From the NCBI RefSeq assembly GCF_000739635.1, contig NZ_BATQ01000146.1:1-57234 (forward strand): a stretch of DNA of 57,234 nucleotides. The letters are read 5' to 3'. Positions within the stretch are counted from its first letter, which is position 1, and each line of letters starts with the position of its first letter. The DNA comes from Verrucomicrobium sp. BvORR034 (GTDB taxonomy: Bacteria > Verrucomicrobiota > Verrucomicrobiia > Verrucomicrobiales > Verrucomicrobiaceae). The position numbers were made by a program, and so were the translations under genes. Shown here piece by piece: positions 42,516 to 52,333 of this stretch. The notes beneath the pieces are model-generated. The model was not told the DNA's origin and made no database searches. It was given only the letters and a program-made list of their open reading frames with translations.

Positions 42516-44195
42516 ATGCAGGCCCGGCATTGTGTCGTCGCCCCTTTTGATCCCGCCGCCACCGCTGACGAGTGGCTGAAGCCCATTCGTACCCATTGCC
42601 TGGGACTCGCAACATGGCTCCAGAGCCAGCACCAGCAGGTGACCCTCTTGTATGCAGTAGGCGACGTAACGCCCGGTGACGGCTCTCCCCTTCCCGGACT
42701 CGCGGGAGTGGAGCAGTGCTTCTTGCCCAACCCAGAGGGCACCCATCCCCATCTTCCGCCGTGTGCAGACCTCGAACTCTCTGTGCGGGTGTCAAACTTT
42801 CTTGGCAGTCGGGAATTCGACTTCATCCACTTTCAGGACTGGAAAGGCGCGGGCTTCGTCGCCTTGCAACGACGCCGTACGCTGGGACTGCCTGGCGAAC
42901 CGGTGATCACCTCCACAGTGCATGGCGGCACCGAACGCGAGATGGAATGCCGCGGCACATTCCCCGCCGGCACAATGGGCCATCTCATCAGCTGTCATGG
43001 GGAGCGTTGGTCCGTCCTGCATGCGGATGTGGCCATCCTGGCAAACGCCGACCTGAAAACCTGGGGCCAGCAGCATGCCTGGGAGTTTCCTCCAACCCGG
43101 GTGACGCTTCCGCTCTTTGGATCTGGAAATGAGGGAGGCACTGTGTGGGCCCAGTGGCTTCAAGAATTACCGGGCTTAAGGTCGCGCAGTGACGTCCCCG
43201 CCACTCCGGCGGGAACACCACCAGCGCTCACCGTCTGCATGGCCCATCACAATCACGGCGCTTATCTGGCGGCGGCCCTCGCTTCACTGGCCGCTCAGAC
43301 GTTTGCAGACTTTACCGTCATCGTCGTGGACGACGGCTCCACGGACGCAGACTCGATCGCAACCTTCGATTCGCTGGAAAGTCAGTACCAGCATCGGGGC
43401 TGGCAGTTCATCAGGTCCATCAACCGGGGGGCGTCAGGAGCTCGAAACCATGCCGCAGGGCTGGCTGAAACATCTCACATGGTGTTCATGGATTCCGACA
43501 ATGTCGCCCGCCCGGAGATGCTGGAAGTTCTGGGCAAAGCCGTGCACCGGTCCGGAGCCGACGCTCTCTCCTGCCATTTTCTGTTGTTTGACGGAGATAT
43601 CCCCTCCCCTGCAGCCTCCTGGTTCGCGGAGTATCACGCGGTGGGCCCCTGTCTCGAAGCGGGATTTCTGACCAATGTGTACGGCGACACCAATTTCATC
43701 ATCCGCACCGAGGTGTTTCAAAAGCTCGGAGGGTTTCGCGAGATCTCCGGCTTTAGCCTTGAGGATTGGGAGTTTCTTGGCAGGCTCGTCCAATCTGGAT
43801 ACGATCTGGACGTCGTCCCGAAATCGCTTTTTTACTACCGTCATTTGCCCGACAGTTTCAGCCGTAGAGGGGACTTTCATACAAACCATCTGCGTGTCAT
43901 CCAACCCGTGATGGGTGACTCCCCCTTCTGGGTCAAACGAGCGCTGCTTGGCTGGTTTGGCAGCGAAGGCCCGGGCGGAGAAAGCACGCGGCAGGAATTG
44001 TTACAACTGCAGGAGAAGATCGCCCAGTTGTCCACTGAGGTGGAACGCCTTCAACAAGCACGCCTCGAAGACAAGGTGCGACTAAAAGCTGCCAAGGAGA
44101 AAGTGTCCCGCCTTCGGGAAAAGCTGCTGACCCAGCAGGTGAAGGCCAGCAAGTTCGGACAGAAACTACGGCGGTTGTTTTTCCCTGGAAAGTGA
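42516..44195 (+). CDS. Two-domain glycosyltransferase (GT-B N-terminal half plus GT2) with C-terminal coiled coil
   Basis: 559 residues. Residues 1-about 215 look like the N-terminal Rossmann half of GT4/GT5 enzymes (THCLGLATWLQSQHQQVTLL, DFIHFQDWKGAGFVAL, STVHGGTEREMECRG), without the C-terminal catalytic half. Residues about 225-460 are a GT2 (GT-A fold) domain: LTVCMAHHNHGAYLAAALAS, VIVVDDGSTDADS, NRGASGARNHAAG, FMDSDNVARPEML and EISGFSLEDWEF. Residues about 490-545 are a coiled coil (LLQLQEKIAQLSTEVERLQQ). DxD-like metal ligands are present at MDSDN. It is monocistronic. The sugar donor and acceptor are unknown; envelope or exopolysaccharide synthesis is likely. Confidence 0.83.
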   Translation: MQARHCVVAPFDPAATADEWLKPIRTHCLGLATWLQSQHQQVTLLYAVGDVTPGDGSPLPGLAGVEQCFLPNPEGTHPHLPPCADLELSVRVSNFLGSREFDFIHFQDWKGAGFVALQRRRTLGLPGEPVITSTVHGGTEREMECRGTFPAGTMGHLISCHGERWSVLHADVAILANADLKTWGQQHAWEFPPTRVTLPLFGSGNEGGTVWAQWLQELPGLRSRSDVPATPAGTPPALTVCMAHHNHGAYLAAALASLAAQTFADFTVIVVDDGSTDADSIATFDSLESQYQHRGWQFIRSINRGASGARNHAAGLAETSHMVFMDSDNVARPEMLEVLGKAVHRSGADALSCHFLLFDGDIPSPAASWFAEYHAVGPCLEAGFLTNVYGDTNFIIRTEVFQKLGGFREISGFSLEDWEFLGRLVQSGYDLDVVPKSLFYYRHLPDSFSRRGDFHTNHLRVIQPVMGDSPFWVKRALLGWFGSEGPGGESTRQELLQLQEKIAQLSTEVERLQQARLEDKVRLKAAKEKVSRLREKLLTQQVKASKFGQKLRRLFFPGK

Positions 44196-44420
44196 GACAG
44201 AGGATTGAGCGAGGCTTCCCCCGCATCCCCTCGCGCTGCATGGTAGAAGAACCGTCCCACCACATCCGCAAACCGGTAAGGGAGGCGGGAGATCTCCGGT
44301 CCCGCGAGCAAACGGAGCGAACCACCGCCACCCGTCTCCACATCCCCTCACCGCCCAGCACCTCAGGAGACACGCGACTGAGCGGGGCTGCCCCCCGGCC
44401 TCCTCCAAGCCCCCCTGACC

Positions 44421-44458
44421 TCAGGTCTTGTGTCTTCTGTCTTCCAGTCTTCTGTCTG
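44421..44458. repeat. Degenerate 7/8-mer array next to the stop of the giant cytochrome gene
   Basis: On the plus strand the units are TCAGGTC, TTGTGTC, TTCTGTC, TTCCAGTC and TTCTGTC. On the coding strand of the gene at 44470 the array is (AGACAGA)-like and begins about eleven bases after the TAG stop. The unit sequence differs from GACGCACT, but unit size and position relative to a stop codon are similar to the three perfect arrays. Confidence 0.7.
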
Positions 44459-44469
44459 CTGCGAAGCAG

Positions 44470-47400
44470 CTAATGATTGAACAAGAACGCCGGCGAATTG
44501 ATCAACGCCCACGCCAGATCCTGCGCGGCCGTGAGCCTTTGATTCGCCATCTGTTGCTTGCTCAGCTCCGCATCACGACGCAATTGCAACAACTTGGGGT
44601 CAAGCTGAATCGGATTCTTCGCGACCGCGAGCACGCCATCGAGCTCATTGAGCTTCGCGTCCTCCGGCAACGGCTTGCGCGCTGCCACTACCTGCTGCTG
44701 GGCCTTTTGATAGCCCAGATCGGTCACCAAGTACCCATCCTTCAGAGCAGCCTGTTGCTCTTTGCTGCGCTTGTCAGGAGCGAGACGAACGGCATCCGCC
44801 ACGATCTGGGAGGCTCCGAATCGCAGGGGGGTTTGAGCAGTGGTCACCGAGATCTTGAACCGGCCCAGCTGATACCGCTGCCGCTGGAAACCTTGCTGCA
44901 TGACGATGGTGAACTGTGTACCTTCCTCGTACCCGGTGGTTGCCGGATCCGTCTCAAACACGGCCTGCTGATAGCGACCAGTGTTCGGAGAGACCGCCCA
45001 ACCCCGGTCTGCGACGTCGCGATTGCCATTGACCGATGCGGCGGCGGAGAAGTCCTTCTGTTCAAAGGTGGCCTTGGGAGCCAGGAGCTTCACCGCCCCC
45101 TTCAGGTCCGTATTGCGTTTGGGCGCGCCTGGAGCCTTCTGCCCCGCAGGAGTCTGGCTCACCATGAACTCAGTGAGCACGAAGTTGCCGTCCGGTGCGA
45201 GGCCCGGCCCGTTGTTGGGCAGGCGCACATCCGGCAGGGCCTCGATCTTGATCCCCGTGATGCCCTTCAAGTTCGTGCTGCCACGCAGCGTGTAGATCGC
45301 ATCCACATTGGGCCCCTCAGGGGTACCCGTGACGAAGAGCGAGCCATCCGTCTGTTTCTCAATCTTCTGCACTCCCTTGGCATCCACCACCGTCAGATCC
45401 AGCGGCACCCACACGGTGGAGAGATCCACATACGGCTCCCAAGCTTCCTGTTTGGGCGCGGCGGCCTGCACCAGCGCAGCGGAAGCTTCCTCCGCTTTCT
45501 TGATCGCCGCGGCCCGGTCGGCCTCTTTCTTGGCCACCACGGGGGCTTGTTCTTTCTTATAACCTTCCAGCGTGTTCTCCGCGGCAGCAATCTTGTCGCG
45601 GCGCTCCTGTTCCATGCGGGCGATCTCCGGGGCCTGCTTCACTTCTTGCGCGCTCCACTCGGCCAACAGGCCTTTGTTCTCCGCATCCATCCCCGCCATG
45701 GCGGCCAGGGCGGCATTGGTTTCCTGCGGCGTGGGCGGGCGATTCAGGATGCGCATGAAGAGCTCCTCCACGAGTTTCGCATCGTCGGGGATCTCCTTGG
45801 CCAGCTTGGCAATGGCATTGCCAGGATCACTGATCGCATCGCCCACCGTGGGTCCGCTGATGAGCGCCATCACGGGGCCAAGCTGCACATCGTTGCTGCG
45901 CTCGCACTCACAGGCGCTCTCCCGCACTGGGCGGCCGAAGTTCCCCAGGAAACCGTCCGGGATGTTAGTCTTCGCGTCAGCGAGTTGAGCAGCTCGCGTC
46001 CCTGGGGCCACTCCAGGAATCTTGCTGGTCGCGCCGGTCACCGTGTAGATGGCGTCAAAAAGCGCCTCCGCCGGCAGACGACGGGCCTTCGCGTGGCTGT
46101 AGTTGATCTTGTCGTCGTCGTTCCATTTGTTGGTCGAAATTCCCAACTGGTAGGTGCGCGATTTGCAGATCATCTGCATGAGGTGGCGCACGTTGAATCC
46201 GCTGTTGCTGAACTCCTGGGTCAGATAGCTCAGCAGTTCGGGATTGCTCGGCGGGTTGCCTGCGCGGATGTCATCCAGCGGCTCGATCACACCTGTGCCT
46301 GTGAGATAGCCCCAGATACGGTTGGCATAGCTCATGGCGAAGTACTGGTTGTCCGCACTGGTCATCCATGAGGCCAGTTGCTCACGGCGCGGAGCCTCCT
46401 GCGGCGTGGCAAACTTCGCCGGGTACGGGAACTCCGGTGCGGCGGGCTTGTTCGTGCGCAGGTGGATCATCTCACCCTTGCCTGTGTCTTTCACGATCTC
46501 GAACAACGGCTTGGCCCCTTCCACGGCCGTGCCACCGATGTTCCGCTCCCCACTGGCCGGGTCGCGGTCAAAACCAATCTGGGAGAAGAACGCCGCGGTC
46601 TGGTAGTACTGGTCCTGGTTCCACTTCTCAAACGGGTGGTCGTGGCACTTGTTGCAGTTGAACCGGATGGCCAGGAAGAGGTGTGTGGTGTTCTCCATCG
46701 TCTCCTCCGGCGTACGCAGGATCTTGTAGTAACTCGCAGCCGGATGCTCCTTGTTGGACCCTGAAGCCGTGAGGATCGAGTAAACAAACTTGTCATACGG
46801 CAGGTTCGACTCCACCTGCGCGCGGATCCATTCGCGGAACATTTTGGCCCCTTCATCTCCCAGGAACTTGCTGTTCACCTGGAGCATGTCAGCCCACTTG
46901 TTGGCCCACTGGTCCACGAAAGCAGAGCTGCCAATCAGCTTGTCCACCAGTTGATCCCGCTTGGCGCGGGACTCGCCGGGATCGGCCAGGAAGGCGCGCA
47001 CCTCTGCGGCCGAAGGCGGCAGGCCGGTGAGATCCAGATAGACGCGGCGGATGAAGTCGGTGTCGCTGCACAGCTCGGAGGGCAGGATCTTCATACGCTG
47101 CCACTTGGAAGCCACGTATTCATCGATCTTGTTGAACTTGGGCGGCTCCACCCAGGCAAAGCCGGAACGGTCCCCCATGACGGTGATGGTAGTGGCCGCA
47201 TAGGCCCCCTCAAAGCGGGCCAGCATGGGAGCCTCGCCACGGCGGAGTGTCGTCACTAGACCCTGCTTGTCAGATTCAGCCACTTCGATGTTGCCGCTCT
47301 CAATAAAGGCCTCGGCAGTGACGTCCTTGGTCACCCCATCCGCATAGGTGGCCAGCACCCGCATCTGCTGGCGGTAGCCGATGGCCTCCACCACGGGATT

Positions 47401-49650
47401 GCGCGGCAGCACCTCGATCCGGGTGACGCGCGGCGAGTCCATCTTCAGACGGGTCCCGTTGGCGATCCACGCCTTGATCGTCTCATAATAGAGCTCACCG
47501 GGCACCGTGACCTGGCCGCCTTCATGCGGCACGCTGCCACTGGCCTTCAGCAACATCAGGCTGTGGCCCGGTGCAGCGATGTTGGCGCGTCGGCTCCAGA
47601 GTTCCTCGGAGAAGGCGGACACATCATAGATGGGGTCATAACCACGAAGGGAGAGCTTGAAGCCGTTCTTCCCATCCTTGGATCCATGGCAGGTGCCCAT
47701 GTTGCACCCCGCCTTGGAAAGCACCGGCATGACGTCCCGCACGTAGTCGGGCTCGAACTTGGCCTTCACCCCCGACACCTCCATGGGAACCTCCACCTGA
47801 TGCGTGCCCAAAGATACCACCAGCGTGCCTTTGCCATCCTCCTCCGGACGCACCAGACCGCGTGCAGACACGGCAACAGGCAAACCTTTGGCTTCCATCT
47901 TCACCTGGCGCGTCACGTCCGCCCGGGTGCCATCGGTAAAGTTCGCCGTCACCAGCACCTGGGCGTACTCGGTCCGTTTGCCGATCTGAATGTTCCGCGG
48001 GCTCACTTCCAGCGAGCCAATGACCGCGCCCTTGGGCAGGGTTTCAGGAGTCAAAGACTTCTCCACACTGCTGCGCACCGTTTCATCCGGTGCCGAGGCT
48101 TCCAGCGCGGCCAGGGTCTTCTCATCCGCCAGAGGCACACTCACGATCTCTTTCACCACCGTGCCGGCGGCCACGTCCACCAGGCGCAAGCGGCCATCTT
48201 CGCCGCCCACCGCCACCGTTTTGCCATCGGGGCTGAAAGTTAGGGCAAACACCCCACGCTCCATGGGCACGGACTTGAGCTGCTTCACGTCCTTGGTCAC
48301 CCAGGCCTCCAGCTGCTTCTTCTCATCCGCACTCTGCCCGCTCACCACCTTCTGCACGATGGCCTGGATCTCCTTGGGCATGGCGGGATCAAACTCCGCA
48401 CTGTACAGGGTGATGCCCCCGCGGCCCTCATAGCTGCTGCCACACGCGATGAGCTTGCCATCCGGGCTGTAATCCACGGAGAAGATGCGACCCTCCACCG
48501 CAGGGAACCGGCGGATCAGGTTGGCGTTGTCTCCAATAACCCGCTTCGTCTCGCGGAACACGCGGTAGATCTGGGGAGCCCCGTCCGCGCCACCAATGAG
48601 AATTTCATCCCGCAGCGGGTGCCGCATCACCGCGTGCATGCCGCCCTTGAGAGCCCCCGGCGTGATGGAGGTGATGTTGTCCACGAACCGCTTCGTGGCC
48701 ACCTCGGTCAGTTTCGCGGACATGTCCCGGCCCGCACCGATCACGTGGCTGCCGTCTTTGCTCCACACCGTGTCCAGCACCCAGTCGTTGGCCGACCCCG
48801 TGAAAAGCACTTCCTTGCCCGTGGCGGCCTCGACCGCCCGCAGGGAGTTGTCCGCCCCGCCAAAGGCGATGAGCTTGCCGTCTGGAGACCAGCTCGCACC
48901 GTACAGCGTGTCGAACGTGACGCTGGCGCTCACCTCCAGCTTCCTCTTCGCCACATCCCACACCTGGATCTCCCCCATCCGCCCGGGGCTGCCGCCCGCC
49001 ACGGCGAGCCGCGTGCCATCCGGGGAGAACGCCACCTTCTGGATTCGCTCCGACAGCCCCACCAGCCGGGCCTCAATCCCGCTGCCATCCGCCCGATGCA
49101 GCAGCACTTCATGGTACCCTGCCACCGCGATGAGCTTGCCATCCGGTGCATAGTCCAGGGAGGTGATCAGCGGGGCGGTCGCGTACACAGGCGGATGCTC
49201 CATGTCATATTGCTGCCGTGCCGAGGCTGGCGTGTCGTCCTTGGCCCCCTCAGTGATCCACCGTTTGATCAGCGCGATCTGGGTGGCGTGCAAAGGGTCA
49301 GCCTTTTGCGGCATCTCCGCCTTGCCCGAGGCATCGGGGGTGATCTCCTTGAGCAGATGGCTGACATCCGGCTGCCCGGCCACCACGGCATGCCCCTCCT
49401 CCCCACCCTTCATCAGGCGGGTAAATTCCGTCATGATATAGTCCCCCTTGGCCTTGGAAGGCTGGTGACACCCGTAGCACTGCCCTTGGAAGATGGGGCG
49501 GATCTGCTTGTAGAAGCTGACGGGTGCGTTCGGGTCCACCACCTCCTCTTTCTTCGGGGCGGCATCTCCCTGCACAGGCCAGGACAGGGTGGTGGCGATT
49601 GCCAGCAGCGACGCGAGCCGGGCGGGAGCAAATCGGAAGGTAGGTATCAT
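44470..49650 (-). CDS. Giant secreted cytochrome: WD40 propeller, Ig-like, DUF1549 and DUF1553 domains
   Basis: About 1,726 residues. ATG 49650 begins a signal peptide (MIPTFRFAPARLASLLAIAT, cleavage near GDAAP). A Planctomycete cytochrome C domain follows with haem site CYGCH near residue 58. WD40 repeats occupy about 150-560 (LDYAPDGKLIAVAG, KVAFSPDGTRLAVAGG, TFSPDGKTVAVGGEDGRLRL). Ig/BIG2-like regions come next, with a second Cys-His site CNMGTCHGSKDG. DUF1549 lies near 880-1130 (DFIRRVYLDLTGLPPS, RFNCNKCHDHPFEKWN) and DUF1553 near 1180-1430 (NRIWGYLTGTGVIEPLDD, FSNSGFNVRHLMQMI). A coiled coil (MEQERRDKIAAAENTLEGYK) and sheet-rich region end it. It normally partners with DUF1501 proteins; one lies at 37457. 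Confidence 0.9.
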   Translation of the reverse strand: MIPTFRFAPARLASLLAIATTLSWPVQGDAAPKKEEVVDPNAPVSFYKQIRPIFQGQCYGCHQPSKAKGDYIMTEFTRLMKGGEEGHAVVAGQPDVSHLLKEITPDASGKAEMPQKADPLHATQIALIKRWITEGAKDDTPASARQQYDMEHPPVYATAPLITSLDYAPDGKLIAVAGYHEVLLHRADGSGIEARLVGLSERIQKVAFSPDGTRLAVAGGSPGRMGEIQVWDVAKRKLEVSASVTFDTLYGASWSPDGKLIAFGGADNSLRAVEAATGKEVLFTGSANDWVLDTVWSKDGSHVIGAGRDMSAKLTEVATKRFVDNITSITPGALKGGMHAVMRHPLRDEILIGGADGAPQIYRVFRETKRVIGDNANLIRRFPAVEGRIFSVDYSPDGKLIACGSSYEGRGGITLYSAEFDPAMPKEIQAIVQKVVSGQSADEKKQLEAWVTKDVKQLKSVPMERGVFALTFSPDGKTVAVGGEDGRLRLVDVAAGTVVKEIVSVPLADEKTLAALEASAPDETVRSSVEKSLTPETLPKGAVIGSLEVSPRNIQIGKRTEYAQVLVTANFTDGTRADVTRQVKMEAKGLPVAVSARGLVRPEEDGKGTLVVSLGTHQVEVPMEVSGVKAKFEPDYVRDVMPVLSKAGCNMGTCHGSKDGKNGFKLSLRGYDPIYDVSAFSEELWSRRANIAAPGHSLMLLKASGSVPHEGGQVTVPGELYYETIKAWIANGTRLKMDSPRVTRIEVLPRNPVVEAIGYRQQMRVLATYADGVTKDVTAEAFIESGNIEVAESDKQGLVTTLRRGEAPMLARFEGAYAATTITVMGDRSGFAWVEPPKFNKIDEYVASKWQRMKILPSELCSDTDFIRRVYLDLTGLPPSAAEVRAFLADPGESRAKRDQLVDKLIGSSAFVDQWANKWADMLQVNSKFLGDEGAKMFREWIRAQVESNLPYDKFVYSILTASGSNKEHPAASYYKILRTPEETMENTTHLFLAIRFNCNKCHDHPFEKWNQDQYYQTAAFFSQIGFDRDPASGERNIGGTAVEGAKPLFEIVKDTGKGEMIHLRTNKPAAPEFPYPAKFATPQEAPRREQLASWMTSADNQYFAMSYANRIWGYLTGTGVIEPLDDIRAGNPPSNPELLSYLTQEFSNSGFNVRHLMQMICKSRTYQLGISTNKWNDDDKINYSHAKARRLPAEALFDAIYTVTGATSKIPGVAPGTRAAQLADAKTNIPDGFLGNFGRPVRESACECERSNDVQLGPVMALISGPTVGDAISDPGNAIAKLAKEIPDDAKLVEELFMRILNRPPTPQETNAALAAMAGMDAENKGLLAEWSAQEVKQAPEIARMEQERRDKIAAAENTLEGYKKEQAPVVAKKEADRAAAIKKAEEASAALVQAAAPKQEAWEPYVDLSTVWVPLDLTVVDAKGVQKIEKQTDGSLFVTGTPEGPNVDAIYTLRGSTNLKGITGIKIEALPDVRLPNNGPGLAPDGNFVLTEFMVSQTPAGQKAPGAPKRNTDLKGAVKLLAPKATFEQKDFSAAASVNGNRDVADRGWAVSPNTGRYQQAVFETDPATTGYEEGTQFTIVMQQGFQRQRYQLGRFKISVTTAQTPLRFGASQIVADAVRLAPDKRSKEQQAALKDGYLVTDLGYQKAQQQVVAARKPLPEDAKLNELDGVLAVAKNPIQLDPKLLQLRRDAELSKQQMANQRLTAAQDLAWALINSPAFLFNH

Positions 49651-49947
49651 GGAAGACGGGCGGGGTCGTGTTCTGTCTGAAAAGGGGATAGGCGACACTG
49701 GACGATCCAGACCGCACGGAGGGCGATGGCATGCGCTTCCCCGCGGCGGCATCAGATCATGTCACCACACGTAAATCGTCCGGGCGATGTGAATTCCCAC
49801 ACGCCAACCAGATTTCCCATGAGGGATGCGCAGATCATGCATGGGCAGCAGCGGGCCGAAGGGAGAACATTCCCATCGTGGCCAACTGCCATGCCATTCA
49901 CTTCAGTGTTGCCAAAACATCGCCAACGCAGGGATGATGGGCTGGTG

Positions 49948-50376
49948 ATGAAGCGCACCGCTCTCATTTTTGGCTGTAGCCTCGCATTCGCAGCCTGCTC
50001 ATTGGGGGTGGCAAACTCGTGGTCCACTGCCGTTGGCGTCGGGCGCGTCACAAAAAACCTCCACGTCACCGTTCTGGACAACGTCAACGGGACGCCGCTC
50101 TCAGACATCGAAGTGATTTTTCGAGGTGATCGCGACGATCTCTCGACGCAAGTCACGGATGCGCAGGGGCAGGCACTCCTCCAGATTGAGCTCCCCTCCA
50201 ACACTGTCTCAGACTTGTTCAGGCGAGACAGTCACTACGGCGTCATGGGCAACCTCGAACTGCGGAATGCCACCGGACCTCTCATTAGCGTTCCTCTTGG
50301 CGAGTTGGTACCAAAGGGCCGACGTTCGCTGGAGACCCCGCTCCCACCGCTGACGCTTGTGACCAGTGGGCGGTGA
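49948..50376 (+). CDS. Small secreted protein with carboxypeptidase-regulatory-like fold, unknown function
   Basis: 142 residues from ATG 49948, which starts a signal peptide (MKRTALIFGCSLAFAACSLG); AFAAC may be a weak lipobox. Upstream in-frame sequence does not look like protein. The mature part LHVTVLDNVNGTPLSDIEVI...TQVTDAQGQALLQIEL is the Cna-B/carboxypeptidase-regulatory-like strand pattern: an element followed by a linker and a hydrophobic strand. It lies 297 bases from the divergent cytochrome gene. No partner is evident. Confidence 0.65.
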   Translation: MKRTALIFGCSLAFAACSLGVANSWSTAVGVGRVTKNLHVTVLDNVNGTPLSDIEVIFRGDRDDLSTQVTDAQGQALLQIELPSNTVSDLFRRDSHYGVMGNLELRNATGPLISVPLGELVPKGRRSLETPLPPLTLVTSGR

Positions 50377-50473
50377 GAAGTACCTGTGCAGAAGGGCGTC
50401 ACCAGCCATTCTCCCCATTCACTGTGAATCCCGAAGGCGACGCTTGCACTCCCCGGAATCAGCCTGCTGAATA

Positions 50474-51295
50474 ATGCCCATGCGCATCGCCTGGCTTTCC
50501 CCGCTCTCCCTCGCCTCACTGCTGGCCCTCAGCTCGACGCTGCATGCCGAGCCTGCGGCCCCGACCGCACCCGCCGTCGCACCAGCAAGCCCGCCCGCAG
50601 CCGCGCCGGCAGGGAACACGGCCATCATTCCTGTGGGGAAACTGGAGAAGGACATGTACGACTGGGACCAGCGCCATGCCGCGATCCTCGCAGTCAAAGA
50701 CCAGGTGAAGCCCCAGGTCGTGCTCATCGGCGACTCCATCACCCACTTCTGGGGTGGACCGCCCAATGAGCCCAAGGGCAACCGGGGCAAGGAAGCCTGG
50801 GCAGCCACCTTCGGCGAGCTGCCCGTCCTGAACCTCGGCTTTGGCTGGGACCGCACCCAGAACGTCCTCTACCGCATTCAGCAGGGTGAGCTGGACGGCC
50901 TTATTCCTCGGCTCGTGGTGATCCACATCGGCACCAACAATCTGGCGGGCACCAAGAACGCCCGAGCCAACACTCCTGCGGAAATCGCCGAAGGCGTGGG
51001 GGCCATCGTGGACCGCGTGCATGAGAAGTGCCCGGATGCCGCCATCGTGCTCATGTCCGTCTTCCCCCGCGGTGAGAAGCCGGACAACACCTACCGTGTA
51101 AAGATCAAGGAGATCAACGAACACCTCGTCCCGCTGGGCAAGCGCAATGGCGTGACTCTGCTGGATCTCACCAGCAAGCTCACCAACCCCGACGGCACGA
51201 TTTCACGGGATGTGATGCCTGATTTCCTGCATCCCGGTGAGAAGGGCTATGCCATCTGGGGCGCGGCGCTGAGGCCGTATCTTCCCAAACATTGA
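50474..51295 (+). CDS. Secreted GDSL-type esterase/lipase
   Basis: 273 residues with a signal peptide (MPMRIAWLSPLSLASLLALS, cleavage after LHA; ATG at residue 3 is also possible) and an Ala/Pro-rich linker. The SGNH hydrolase blocks are complete: block I VVLIGDSITHFW (nucleophile Ser near residue 87), block III VIHIGTNNLAGT and block V PDFLHPGEKGYAIWG carrying the Asp and His. It resembles the platelet-activating factor acetylhydrolase IB gamma-like esterases common in Planctomycetes and Verrucomicrobia, often acting on acetylated glycans. It is followed by the PPK2 gene, 72 bases later, with no functional link obvious. Confidence 0.9.
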   Translation: MPMRIAWLSPLSLASLLALSSTLHAEPAAPTAPAVAPASPPAAAPAGNTAIIPVGKLEKDMYDWDQRHAAILAVKDQVKPQVVLIGDSITHFWGGPPNEPKGNRGKEAWAATFGELPVLNLGFGWDRTQNVLYRIQQGELDGLIPRLVVIHIGTNNLAGTKNARANTPAEIAEGVGAIVDRVHEKCPDAAIVLMSVFPRGEKPDNTYRVKIKEINEHLVPLGKRNGVTLLDLTSKLTNPDGTISRDVMPDFLHPGEKGYAIWGAALRPYLPKH

Positions 51296-51367
51296 GCTTT
51301 GGTTTTGCCCTTTCCTCCACGAAGATGGTCTACGGCGAGACTCCGCCTGACCTCCCCATCCCAGCCC

Positions 51368-52273
51368 ATGAGCAAAGGCCCCGATCTCGATCAATTCCGC
51401 GTCACCCAAGGCGAAGGCTTCAAGCTGGAAGACTTCCCCACCAAGATCTCCAATCTCTACCTGGATGAAACGGACTACCTGGAGAAGCTGGGGAAGTATC
51501 GTGACGATCTGCACGAGATGCAGCTCCAGATGTATGCGCATGATCGCTACGCCATGCTGGCCATCTTCCAGGCCATGGATGCAGCGGGCAAGGACAGCAC
51601 CATCGAGCATGTCTTCAGCGGGGTGAACCCTCAGGGCGTGGATGTTTACTCCTTCAAGAAGCCCAGTGAGGAAGAGCTGGATCACGACTTCCTCTGGCGT
51701 GCCAACACCCTCATGCCGGGCCGCGGGAAGATCGCCGTCTTCAACCGCAGCTACTACGAAGAAGTGCTCGTGTGCAAAGTGCACCCGGAGATCGTCACCA
51801 AGATCCAAAGGCTCCCCGAGCGTGCGGTCAAGAACATGGGCAAGCTCTACGAGCAACGCTACGACAGCATTCGCGACCTGGAAAAGCACCTGCATCGCAA
51901 TGGGACCCATGTCGTGAAATTCTTCCTCAACGTCTCCAAGCGAGAACAGGCCAAGCGCTTTCTCTCCCGTCTGGATGACCCGGAGAAGAACTGGAAGTTC
52001 AACGAAGGGGACCTCTCCGAGCGGCAGTACTGGGACGACTACATGAAGACCTACCAGAAGGCCATCCGGGAAACAGCCACTCCCAACTCACCCTGGTACA
52101 TCGTCCCTGCCGACAGCAAGAAGAACATGCGCCTGCTCGTCGCCTCAATCATCCGTGCCGAGATGAAGAAGTTTCACCTTGCCTGGCCCGAGTTCCCCCA
52201 GGAGCATCGCGACGCCCTCACCCGCAGCCGCGACGTGCTCATGAATGAGCTTGAGAAGAAGCCCAAGGGTTAG
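51368..52273 (+). CDS. Polyphosphate kinase 2 family protein
   Basis: 301 residues from ATG 51368; the 23 in-frame codons before it do not belong to the family. PPK2 features are complete: Walker A AMDAAGKDST near residue 74, HVFSGVNPQGVDVYSFKKPS, FLWRANTLMPGRGKIAVFNR, SYYEEVLVCKVHPE and NRSYYEEV-type lid, RFLSRLDDPEKNWKF and TPNSPWYIVPADSKKNMR. Class III-like members (broad-range polyP-dependent AMP/ADP kinases) have this pattern, but the class cannot be proved by eye. It uses inorganic polyphosphate to phosphorylate nucleotides in the cytosol. Convergent with the hydrolase gene; an inverted repeat lies between. Confidence 0.92.
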   Translation: MSKGPDLDQFRVTQGEGFKLEDFPTKISNLYLDETDYLEKLGKYRDDLHEMQLQMYAHDRYAMLAIFQAMDAAGKDSTIEHVFSGVNPQGVDVYSFKKPSEEELDHDFLWRANTLMPGRGKIAVFNRSYYEEVLVCKVHPEIVTKIQRLPERAVKNMGKLYEQRYDSIRDLEKHLHRNGTHVVKFFLNVSKREQAKRFLSRLDDPEKNWKFNEGDLSERQYWDDYMKTYQKAIRETATPNSPWYIVPADSKKNMRLLVASIIRAEMKKFHLAWPEFPQEHRDALTRSRDVLMNELEKKPKG

Positions 52274-52333
52274 AGGAACCGACCACGCAGTCCGGTTCGC
52301 GAGTTCCTTTGGCAAACTGAACGGCTGAGGCAG

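Noticed and set aside
44428-46371. Plus-strand open frame of 647 codons opposite the giant cytochrome gene
   Set aside because: Antisense of a well supported DUF1553-containing protein. The composition is typical of a GC-rich shadow frame.
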